The position numbers and the translations under genes were made by a program. The notes beneath the pieces were generated by a model that was given only the letters and a program-made list of their open reading frames with translations, was not told where the DNA came from and ran no database searches. Positions 46,042 through 58,200 of a stretch of DNA of 64,000 bases are shown in pieces. Origin of the DNA: Glandiceps talaboti (taxonomy: Eukaryota > Hemichordata > Enteropneusta > Spengelidae); the NCBI RefSeq assembly GCF_964340395.1, contig NC_135563.1, forward strand, positions 11,297,151 to 11,361,150, read 5' to 3'. Position 1 is the first letter of the stretch. Each line of letters begins with the position of its first letter.

Positions 46042-47697
46042 TACTCACAAACAGTCTGAATGACACAGATGGCACCATCTACCTACAGTCTGAGTGACAC
46101 ATCTACCTCCAAACAATCTGAGTGACACAGATGGCACCATCTACCAACAGTGTGAATGACATAGATGGCACCATCTACCTACAAACAGTCTGAGTGACAC
46201 AGATGGCACCATCTACCTACAAACAGTCTGAATGACACAGATGGCACCATCTACCTACAAACAGTCTGAATGACACAGATGGCACCATCTACCTACAGTC
46301 TGAGTGACACATCTACCTCCAAACAATCTGAGTGACACAGATGGCACCATCTACCAACAGTGTGAATGACATAGATGGCACCATCTACCTACAAACAGTC
46401 TGAGTGACACAGATGGCACCATCTACCTACAAACAATCTGAGTGACACAGATGGCACCATCTACCAACAGTGTGAATGACATAGATGGCACCATCTACCT
46501 ACAAACAGTCTGAGTGACACAGATGGCACCATCTACCTACAAACAGTCTGAGTGACACAGATGGCACCATCTACCTACAAACAGTGTGAATGACATAGAT
46601 GGCACCATCTACCTACAGTCTGGGTGACACATCTACCTCCAAACAATCTGAGAGACACAGATGGCACCATCTACCTACAAACAGTCTGAGTGACACAGAT
46701 GGCACCATCTACCTACAAACAGTCTGAGTGACACAGATGGCACCATCTACCTACAAACAGTCTGAGTGACACAGATGTCACCATCTACCTACAAACAGTC
46801 TGAGTGACAAAGATGGCTCCATCTACCTACAAACAGTCTGAGTGACACAGATGGCACTATCTACCTCCAAACAATCTGAGTGACACAGATGGCACCATCT
46901 ACTTACGAACAGTCTGAGTGACACAGATGGCACCATCTACCTACAAACAGTCTGAGTGACACAGATGGCACCATCTACCTACAAACAGTCTGAGTGACAC
47001 AGATGGCACCATCTACCTACAAACAGTCTGAGTGACACAGATGGCACCATCTACCTACAAACAGTCTGAGTGACACAGATGTCACCATCTACCTACAAAC
47101 AGTCTGAGTGACAAAGATGGCTCCATCTACCTACAAACAGTCTGAGTGACACAGATGGCACTATCTACCTCCAAACAATCTGAGTGACACAGATGGCACC
47201 ATCTACTTACGAACAGTCTGAGTGACACAGATGGCACCATCTACCTACAAACAGTCTGAGTGACACAGGTGGCACCATCTACCTACAAACAGTCTGAGTG
47301 ACACAGATGGCACCATCTACCTACAAACAGTCTGAGTGACACAGATGGCACCATCTACCTACAAACAGTCTGAGTGACACAGATGGCACCATCTACCTAC
47401 AAACAGTCTGAGTGACAAAGATGGCACCATCTACCTACAAACAGTCTGAGTGACACAGATGGCACCATCTACCTCCAAACAGTCTGAGTGACACAGATGG
47501 CACCATCTACCTCCAAACAGTCTGAGTGACACAGATGGCACCATCTACCTACAAACAGTCTGAGTGACACAGATGGCACCATCTACCTACAAACAGTCTG
47601 AGTGACACAGATGGCACCATCTACCTACAAACAGTCTGAGTGACACAGATGGCACCATCTACCTACAAACAGTCTGAGAGACACAGATGGCACCATC
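46042..47697. repeat. 38-bp minisatellite, about 43 units, with higher-order structure
   Basis: Units carry CTACCTACAAACAGTCTGAG and TGACACAGATGGCACCAT (together 38 bp). The first third includes shortened and variant units (AACAATCTGAG, CAACAGTGTGAATGACATAG). A run of variant units starting ACAGATGTCA at 46771 recurs at 47075, exactly 304 bp (8 units) later. The array begins about 400 bp after the MYND gene stop. Confidence 0.95.
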
Positions 47698-48294
47698 TCC
47701 TCTTTGTTAAAAGAGAGACTGGACACATGTCTACACCAAACCCTAATCACCCTGTTTTTATGAACCCTGTAACTATTGTAATGTGGATGAAATAGTTTTC
47801 TGTGTATCACTTTCACATTGACTGATGACGAAATAATGAGTACACTGAGAGATTTCCAGATTTAATGAGTACATGCAATGTATTGATGTCACTATGCCAG
47901 CAATTGTAGTAGCATATTGGTTTTGCAAAGAAAAATGTAAATGATAAAGGCAACTGCATGTGTTTATACATTTCAAATTATGAATGCTTAAAGAGTGCTT
48001 TGTTTGTTCTATAGTTTATGTAGCTGAAATAGATTATATAGTTTTCTTTGTTATTATTTTTTTAGGGAGGAATTTTTCGTTTGTGACACATAGCTTGTCT
48101 CGGGAGTTTAATGTTGTGAATTTTGTGTTCAAAAAGAAAGATAAAGGTTTTTGAACTTGGACGTGACCAACAATTATTCCACCAGTGTTTAGTTTTGAGA
48201 TCTTTGTGTTCACTCTTTATAGGATAAAGGGAAAAAAAAGAAGACATTTATTTGGAGAGAATGTGATAATGATAGATTAAGGTTTGTTTGTCTG

Positions 48295-48475
48295 GTCACC
48301 CATTTTGTTCAGTGGTTGTGAGAACAAACTTGTTCTTTAATCCCAGTTCGAGTCTGCAAATCACTAGTCTGTAAGGTACGCCATGATGGGGCGCCCTCAC
48401 ACATCAGTCAACCCCTCCAGGAGGCCGGTGAGGGCAGAACAGCACGATGTATCTTTCAATCTGCAAATCACTGAA
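48295..48475 (+). mobile_element. tRNA-related SINE candidate
   Basis: TTGTTCAGTGG (about 48305-48315) is close to a pol III A box and sits in a possible D-arm GTTC...GAAC. AGTTCGAGTCT (48345-48355) is close to a B box about 30 bases further on. Downstream, the 13-bp direct repeat TCTGCAAATCACT (48353-48365 and 48460-48472) flanks a 94-bp segment with a GCCCTCAC/GTGAGGGC hairpin. No intact tRNA cloverleaf can be drawn, so this is not called a tRNA gene. Confidence 0.45.
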
Positions 48476-48479
48476 TTAA

Positions 48480-51400
48480 AAGTCAATTATGCTGTAAAAT
48501 GACAAACCATACCACCAGTGTTTATTTGTTCGTTTTGTTGTTTTAAAATTATCATTTCTAAGATCGTTCAAAGTGAAATGTAATTGGATAATGTAAAACC
48601 ACTTGTTTATTGTTGAATTAATGAGATTAATCACTGTTGTAGTGGAAGTAATAGTTGATGAGGTGTTCAGTATTTAATATTCATTTATTGTGTTTAATGT
48701 CCTACTTTCTCAGGGTTAGTGTTATATATGTTCCATCTAAACGACCAATAAAAGCGCTGCATTTCTGGAAAACTGTTCAGATTGTTTGTTATTCAATGTG
48801 TATGGTAAGTGTAAATAAGCAATATAAGTGTGCACTGCTGCAAAACATTGATAGGCATAGACTTACATTTATTAAGCAAGAATGCTGATTCTGCCTCTTA
48901 ACATGGTGTTTATGTATTTCCATCATGCCTTTACAGTGTAAAGTTCACAATAATTCTACATTGAAGTGGTTGCAATAAAATGCAGTGTTTCCAAGTAGAT
49001 ACACGTAGCAAAATATGTTTCCTGCTAGTTTTTCTCAAGCAGCTGACTTAACAAATTGTCTGATCCATTATTTATTTGACAAATTCATTCTTGCAAACCA
49101 GAGCTGATATTTCTATGGACAGCACCGTAAAAGAGGCTGTGATTTATGATGACGAAGTAGAGATATACTGCTGTAGGTGATATGTGAGCATACTAGTAAA
49201 TCTTGAACAGTGAAAACATGCAATATGCCATATTCCAGTTTCGTACCTTGCAGACATTTTTTAAAGACGTCACGAGGGCACCCCACTATGGTTTAAATGA
49301 CGTGACAGAATGTGAAGCCAACAAAATGTGGCTATACTATTTCTGTTGTTCTTAAAATTCATATCAGAAGCAATGTTATGGTTGAGAAAGCAATAAGCTT
49401 TTGCTGTGAAACAGTATGTATCAGGATTTTTTCAAAAGAGGCTAAATTGCTCTACTGTCAAATGGTCCTCACTTCTGGTCCAATAAGCTGTATTTTGTTT
49501 CTCGGCAGATTTCACAAGATCCCACATGAGCCATTTTGTCCATACAGCCAAGTGAGGGTGGTCAAGCTGAGTGTCAAATGCTTAACAACACTATTGTTCT
49601 CAATGTCATTTGCACATGACCGAAGCGAAAGCTTGAGATATTTGCATATCTCGCGATATCTGCAACAAAACATAAAATCCTTTTTTTGTCTTACAGCAAT
49701 GTGTTTACTGAGAACACAGCAAAGAAATGAAACGCTTGACGACCATAACGTATATATATTGTTATTATATTTATTGTATAAACAATTTTGAACATTAAGT
49801 ACTACACAACATTAAACTGATTAAAGTGACATTACAGTAAGAAACACATGTTATCTTTTTAGATCATATTCATTACAATTATCATCTCGAGAACCTTTCA
49901 TTTTTTATATAAATATTCCTATCAACAGTCGAGGCAAATTTATTAAATAGAAAAATATAAAATTTCAATCTTTGGTTTTATCGTAATAAAAGAACCGAAA
50001 ACTATTCGAATGCAGTCAAAAATACAACCAAAACCGTCTCAGGACAATTCACATTCTTGAACACATGATTGCAGAATAGTCCAGAATAAAAATATGATGA
50101 ACTATTTTGGGTTTACCCATTACAGACTAATTTAAATGAAATATACATATATACACAATAAAAATGACTCGGTGTAAATAAACAATAAGTACAACACCCC
50201 GAAGTACAGGTCCAGGTAAATAACAAAATATATCATAACAACATCAAAACAAAATTACTTTGTGTCTTGAAATAATTAGTGGCTAATTTTCTCAATTGCT
50301 TTTCAAATTTAAAACATTCAAGTTATGCTGAATGTGATTGGCTTCTGTATTTCAGTTAATAGCTTATGTTATAAGTTGATATCTTTACTTATAACCAACT
50401 GGGGTTTCCAAAATTTGCCATGGTGGCGCTGTACTTCCTGTCTGTGTGTACCTTGGGGGTATACATGGTACAGGTTACGCGGTTAATCAGAGCACTGCTG
50501 CTTTTCTCGATGTCTGAACAATACAAAAAACATCCCTGATTTACACATCTAGAGAATACCAAGGGACAAAGGTCTTAAAAAAATGATACAATGAGGTGAT
50601 GATACCCCCAATTTGAGCGAGGGTGCTGTATACCCAATTTCCTGTTCGCAGTCTGGGATGGCCTATTACATCTGACCCTCCCCATCCCATCCCATGTGTA
50701 TTAGCTGACTGCCAAAACAATTTTCTGCACAGTCAATCACTTGGCGACATGAAAATAAGGATTTGTTTTAACCCAAGAAAAATGTACAAATTACAGAAAT
50801 TACTTTTTTACCTTTTACACACATAAATGAAAAAACAGAATACAGCAGAGTACAAACATAGAATTTTATAGCCGTTTCACACAGCACACTCCTTTATATT
50901 AACCAAGCACAATACATACAAACATAATGATATTTAAGTACATTAAATGTATAGGGTACAGCTCTCTCATTTTTGTATGTTAGCGATTTTTAGATTAAAA
51001 ATCTCTTAAAAAGCACAGTTTAATACATATATTAATATTCAAGAAATCTTTTTGAAGTCATATAAAAGTACTTCGAAGTTTTCAATTCGTACAATGATCA
51101 GCTGATTGTAAGAATCAGTCAGATCCCTGAACACTGCTGTATACAATCCATAACACCGAAGTAAAGTGTTTTCTGTATGTATCACAATCACTTATAGCTG
51201 CCATATCAAGTGTAAATGTATACTGTTTCATTTGCTAATTGACTACTTTAGAAAGGTCAAATGCAAGGCTTGTAAATCAACCAATTGAAGCAGTATACTT
51301 TTACACGTGATGTGAATGCTATAAATGAGTGTAGCACATAGAGAAAGTGCTTTACTTCAGTGTTACTGGTTGTACAAATTGTGAGTAACCACTCAAAGTA

Positions 51401-52266
51401 AAACAAATGGATCGGAAATTTTAATACAAGTTGTAAAGCTTGTATAATAAAATAAATAGTTTACGTTTTGTAAAAAGTAGCCTTTCAGTTTCATGGTGGA
51501 AACACAAATTTCACCATCTTTTCCATTTGCTGGAGTTCATCTCCACATCTACTATCATATTTCTATGCCTGTAGTAAATCTTTCAATAAATAGCGCCCTC
51601 AAGCAATTAATTACATAATATCAAGTGAACTGCATCATCAAAGAGTGCAATACTGTAACTAGAGGGCGCTATTCATTGGATAGGTATATTCACAGGTATA
51701 TATTGTTTAGAGCTTGGAAATTTGAACATTTCTTGTAGACATTTTCCACATGGCTATATGCCTAGTGCCAAACGTTACGACATAAATCTTTGGTTTTAGA
51801 AATTCACTCCTACCTCTTTTCAGCCTACAATGTACCACCACTACTAGATTAGCAGTGTGATGAAAATGTTATTATCTATGTAACTTTCAAGTGTGTATAA
51901 CAATTTATACCATATTTTAATACTGATGCCACAACTCAAAAATTATTTTTGTTTGGATTTATAGTACAAAAGTTTCGTATAAATGTAGGTGTCACTTCTC
52001 ACTTTTTAAGTTGTCCAACTTTCCAATATGGATGACTTCGTATTCGTAATAGAAAGAGTAAAATGTCTTTAGCCTTGGAACATTATAAAAAATTCATCAA
52101 CAGTCCTTGTACACAAAAAATCTTCTTTCACAGTGACAGTAGTTTTAATTTTGATTTGGAAAAACACTATTGCTGTGGAAGTTGCTGAATACAAAATATA
52201 GTGTACTTGGACGTATGTGTCTCTCGTGGTTTCATTGAAAAATGCACAATATTCACCAACTCTTGT
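48480..52266. other. Gene-free interval 3' of KNDC1
   Basis: No gene recognised. It holds an FB-7 copy (51151-51367), AT-rich sequence, and a 159-codon + ORF at 49312-49791 that I do not recognise and do not call as a gene. Part of this may be the KNDC1 3'UTR, since the KNDC1 stop lies at 52267-52269 on the minus strand. Confidence 0.45.
51151..51367. mobile_element. Foldback MITE-like element, family FB-7
   Basis: TAACACCGAAGTAAAGTGTT at the left; the reverse complement of the right end is TAACACTGAAGTAAAGCACT. The two arms stay complementary to the centre (TATCAAGTGTAAATGTATAC against CATCACGTGTAAAAGTATAC). Sister of 25189-25418. Confidence 0.8.
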
Positions 52267-55200
52267 TTACTGTAGGGAAGCTCTCACTTTTTTCAAGGCA
52301 TCATGGAATTTTCTGGAACTCTTCTCTCCGTGATGGAAGTTTGTTAATTGTTGGGAAGCCAGCATATGGAGATCCTGGTCCTGAAATTCCATGATTCTTT
52401 GTCGAATCAGTAACTGTAATTCCGGATCAGCTTCAAAATTAAAGTGGCGTTCCTTGAAGACACGGATTTGGTCTATCAGTTTACCAATGGTCCTATATAA
52501 TGAAAATACATCATGTATGACAGTGTGTAACTCAATTGACAATACACCATGTATGACAGTGTGTAACTCAATTGACAATACACCATGTATGACAGTGTGT
52601 GACTCCATGTACAATACACCATGTATGACAGTGTGTGACTCATGGACAAAGTAATGTAATGATACATCGCTGTTTAATACACAGATAATGAATACCCTGG
52701 ATAAGACCTAATTAACTACCAAACATCTGATTCTTTTCCTGTAAACAATGCCAAAACTTGGCATCCTAAGAAACATTTCCCATCATCAAGAACTGTAGTA
52801 ATAAAGGGTTATCTAGTTTTGGTGTGAAAGCAAAATAATGCCACTGCAGGAAATAAAGGCATTTTTATAAACTTTGGGTTCTGGCAAGTCCATTTTGCTC
52901 CATTGCTGAGAAACACTGAGTTGAAACTTGTTCGGTATAGGTTCTTGCCATGGACACACAGTAAATTGTTTAATACATACTTAACTCAGAATTACTGTTA
53001 GCCATCATAATCAAACAACCTAAAGACTTTTGATGACCATATATTGTTTTTGTGCTACATATTACTTACTTCATCTTGGTCCACTTAAACATTCCATTAG
53101 CCAGAGTAAAGCTACCAATCTCTAACTGTTGTACATGCATCAGAAATAACAGAGTACTTGGCAAGGTGGGTTGATCTCGATGACTTTCACCTTCCACTAA
53201 ACACTGGCTGTCACTCTTCAAAAACATCTTGGCAGCTGTCAATTCTTGCATGATGGAGTTTACTTTTGATGGAAGGTTACGCCAAGCCTACAAAGAAATG
53301 ATGTCAGTTATAAGAGATGTTGAGGCAATTTTCCTGATAATATTCATACTTTGGGGCCAAACTCTTCTGGTTTCTAAACACTCTGACTAGCTTTCACAAA
53401 GCATTTGTCAAGTCAGTTCCCTATTCTTGGATACCAAATATCTAGTCTAGCTGCTATACCCTCAGATCGGGTTAACCTGCATACTGTAAAAGTGACTGAA
53501 GGTAACCACTGAGGGCGCTAGCCCAGACAGAGGTACTCATCAACTTTCATCATTACATGTAAGTGCAGATGTGAGGTCTTACTACAAGACTACAAACAAT
53601 CTAGTTTATCTATTATGTAGGCATGCTTACTAGTTATTTACTGATAGTTGTACAACTTGCAACATCCAAGTAAAATGTTTCCACTCTGTAAACCACAATG
53701 TGTTTATACATTCAGTTTCATATAGCATTCATATCATTATCAGGTGTAAGAGTGTACTAATTCAATTCCTTTAATTATGAGCTCAGTATATGAAGTCGTT
53801 CTGAATGTAATCAATGTTACCAGTGCAAAGTAAGTATGTATAATTATGACTAGATTAGCAAAGATAAACTTACAGGGACTTGTTTGACAAGTACATTATC
53901 CAGTCCTTCCATTATCTGTACACACGTATCATAGTTTCTGATATCATAACATGTCTTGGCCATATGAATGAATTTACTCAGTAGTGCTACTTGTGCCTGT
54001 GGGTAAAAATACAAACTTTTTAGCTCTAATGAATACATTTGATAAAGTTACTCAAACAGGGGCATCAACACATCCAAAATAATTGCAAATTTCATCGACC
54101 AATTCATCTACATCAGAGTCTATTTCAAAATAGACATTTAAAAGCAACCAAGGTGTCCATGCCCTTCTGTGTAAAACATCCTCTTTTAATATGACAAAGT
54201 TACACTACTGTTCATATATCCCATAATTACAGTACCAGTACAGCCACATAGTCTTTTCATGAGATCCAACTGTGTTTCTAAACTGGGTTGTTTCTTGTGA
54301 CATACCCAGTGTGATTCATACCACAGAACTATGTAAAAGCCTTCATAAACACAACAGTTTGGTTTATAATTCATACTAAAAGAACTGATCCTCAGCATAC
54401 AAGTGACTGTGGTTTCATCATGTTGACAAAGTCATGCAAGGTCAACATTAAATTTCAACTGAAATCAAAACACAAAATTTAACACTGGCGACATATCAGT
54501 TTGTTAAAGTGATACAAGCTGAGTTTATCAATGTTTTACTCAAGTTAAAATATTTGCCTAAAACCTTGATTAAGTAGATTATTCTAGTATATTTTTGCCG
54601 ATGCATGCCTTCTATAATATTCCAACTGTCTTCTTTTGATTGCGTAGAAGGGTTAGAGTTCCGCCAAATTGCAAGTGATGGTAAAGTATGCTTTAATAAG
54701 TAGAATACTATGAGAACTATTGGACCATGCAGCAAAATTTATGTCTTATGACGTATAAACTCAGCTTGTGCCCCTTTAAGTTAGCATTGTCAAGGCGTCA
54801 CTTTCTCTTACCTTGACGGAACTACAGCATAGTATTTCACAGGACACCCAATGAGATACCATCCTAGCATAGTCTAGTAGAGTTACAATTAAATCAGCAC
54901 TGTGTAAATGGTTCACAAAGAGACTGCCTGATGAGTTAGGTACTTCTGGTAGCTCAGTCTGATCTATGTCGAGTTTACTCTGTGATACAGCTGCCGTACG
55001 TCTAAACAATGGATTGGTTGTACTCTCAACTCCTACACCATACGCTCTCGAGTTCATGAAATGGACTGCGTGAACTTTACTGAAAAAGTCCTGGCGACAG
55101 AAAGAGAAGTGGTTTTAATATGAAAATTGACCTTTGACCTCTCTTGGGGAAACATTTACATGGCAGGTATTCCACAGGTTTTTTATTAGCATGGTTTAAT

Positions 55201-58200
55201 ATGTAAGCATGAAAGTATTCTGAATTATTTAGATCTTTAGGATTTACTACAATTTTGAATTTGTTATCCTTATCAAAAGGATATCATGAACTTTTTATGG
55301 ATGTAACGTTTAGGACAAGTGTGGAAAGTAACAGTTTCATTGAAAGTGAAAATCAAGTTATAACTCTACAGCATGATTTGAAGGATTACAGCGCCGCCTG
55401 GTTTTCAGTATTGTGAAGGTAAAATTTAAGTTATATTGCCCTCTAGTGTTCACTGCGGTCAATGTATTTATCAGTAGTGTGACTTAAAAAGGTCTCTTTG
55501 GAACCTCAGTCATCACTCAGGGCATAATTTATTGGAAAGGTGTATTGACCCTGAGGTAATCAATCTACATACCTACTGCATCAATGTTAACTGATAAGGT
55601 AATATATATGTCAGATGTTCAAAGTGTCTCATCACTAGAGGGCATAATCTATTGAAAGGTCTATTGATCCTAAGGTAATCAATCTACATACCTGCTGCAT
55701 CAATGTCAACTGATAAGCCAAAGTATTTGTTAGATGTTCACTGAGTGAGAACCAGTCCCTTTCCATTGACTGTGACGGTAGATACACTCCGGATGACTGT
55801 CCTTTACTGCTATCTTTACTTGACAGACATGAAATCACACCCACTTTACTTCTTTCTTTCTTAGATGCAGACAGTCCTCTTTTTGGTAGACCCAGTGCTG
55901 CTCTAAATGAATGTGCCTATAAAAAAAGTATAAGTATGATATATTTGTAAAGTCCTGTTACCTGCAACTTTTTTCTTTATTTTTTCCATTACTCTACGCC
56001 TATTGAAAATGTGGAAACTTGTACAGGAAATGATCATGTTCATAACATTCGCTGACTTATCAGTCAACTAGTTGTTGATGGTACTGTGTACACTGGCTTG
56101 ATGTCCATGTGTAAACAGTACAATTTCACAGTCTCCATGATGATGTGATGTCATCATTGGTCAAGAAATTTTTACTTCGTTGTAACCTGATTGACAGGTT
56201 TGGTCACTAGGCAATCGTATGTATGTGTTTCAGCAAGTACAACATGAATCAAATATACGACCAAAAATTATGAAATTATTTTTCCAACTACCCTTTTTTC
56301 TTTTTTCATATCTCTTCTCAATTCATTTCTACAGTTACTTCTGCAACTGAATCAATTATATCTATTTCCACAATGAGACATTTCACGTAATTTTCTTCTT
56401 CTATTTTCTGATGTAAATGTCTTCATACAGATTAAAACTGAGAGATGATTTGTTAAAAAATCAGCTGCTACTACCTTCTTAGCAGGTGCTCTATCTGGTT
56501 CTTGCAGGGTCATAGGTCGATCCTCTTCAGCCATCGTATTGTCATACATTAACATACCATTGGCTGTTTCTTCCACTTGATTTTGATGTTTCTCAATCAG
56601 CTTTAGAAGACACTCCCCCTGGGGATCCACTGGTATTACCTGAAATACACACCAGACAATACAGTGATATTATATCACACAAGCCAAGTTGAATGGGTTT
56701 AAAGACAACAATATGGGATTTATTCAACAACACACACACTTACAATAGTTATTTTCCTATGTTCAAAATATGAGGCAAAATTACCAAAGTCGATATTAGT
56801 TTGCCCAATTTTTCATAAATGTTGCTTTCACAGGTATAATGATATGATTGCCCTATGCTTTTCTTCATTCAACTGATTCTACAATCAGTAGTGTGTGATG
56901 TGATGGTCGTTATCATCTAAATATGTAAACATAAAACCATCCTACAATTGGGAATTTGCAAACCCACCATGTTGAATGTTGCATCATGGGAAATGTGATA
57001 ATAAATACTAATCAAATAGTGTTGTAAACAACAATGTTACATTGTTTTTAACCACAAATGATTGTAAATATTTTTAAGATACTCGACATTGTGTGAGAAG
57101 AGCCATTGGCTCAACAATTTATCGAGTTTAAATAAAGTCAAATAATAAATAATAATAATAATAAAATGATCAATTCATAGTCGCCCTGGCCATTGTGGGA
57201 GGTTTATTTTATCGCTAACTCCTGATTAGGAATTACAATAACCACAGATAATCCCATAGTCCTTTGCGTCTGAGCATGCTCAGTTTGGATTGCAAGTTCT
57301 CTATTGGCTGATGTAAGAATTAATCTGAGATAGGACATAAACTGTCCTACAACAGGAAGACAAGAGGTGAGGAGATATCTAAGATAGGACATACGCGTAT
57401 ACATGGCTAGTTTGTACCCAACTGTATCTTTTTTCTTCTTGTTACTTTGGAGTAGAACCCCTCCACTTTTCCCCCCTTTTCTGTCAGTAGCCTGTTTTGT
57501 ACCCCCCCCCCCCCCCCCTGTATAAATAAAATATGAACTTACCAAAAAATTAAAAATATTTGGCTAGTGCTTTCTGAAATGTACATGACAGCTGATACAA
57601 GTCTTACCTTGTACTTTATGAAATGTACCAATTGTTGAGTCATTTCTGAGTCTGTTTTGAAATCTATATCATAGAAGCCTTCAATCCAAACTTGTATGAT
57701 ATCTATTGCACGGCAGTGAACTTTCATACGATTCTCCTGTTGTTCTACAGATACACTACAGAGGGGAAAAAAAGACAACAAATTATTTATTTATGTCATT
57801 TTATAAATTTGTATGTTTTCTGCTGGAATGCATTTTCAGTGAAACATACACTTTCATTGATATCACCTTTGGGTAAGTTGAGTGGACATGAAATATGGAC
57901 CCCACTGGAAACAAATCTTTGTGACTTTGTGGGTAATTGAGGGCTTGAAATTAACTTCTTTTTTGGTAGTCCTAGTGGGCTACCAATTTCAGAAAGTGGT
58001 AGCCCAAGGATGGTGACCAATAGTCTCATATTCCTGAACTGAAAACAGAGTGCCTCTATTGGAAATATGTGTGTTATTAACATACTTTTATGTCTGTAAA
58101 TCTTTCATCTTTAAATAGTCGTATAGTAGCCTGAGTGGGCTACCAGCTGCAAATTATGGTAGCCCCATGACAAGAATTGGTAGTTTGTGGGTATGGGACT

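Noticed and set aside
48295-48360. Functional tRNA gene
   Set aside because: A and B box-like sequences are present, but a full cloverleaf with acceptor and anticodon stems cannot be drawn.
49312-49791. 159-codon + ORF in the KNDC1 3' interval
   Set aside because: The longest ORF outside the called genes, but no recognisable motif, no splice partner, and codon usage looks random. A homology search or transcript evidence could change this.
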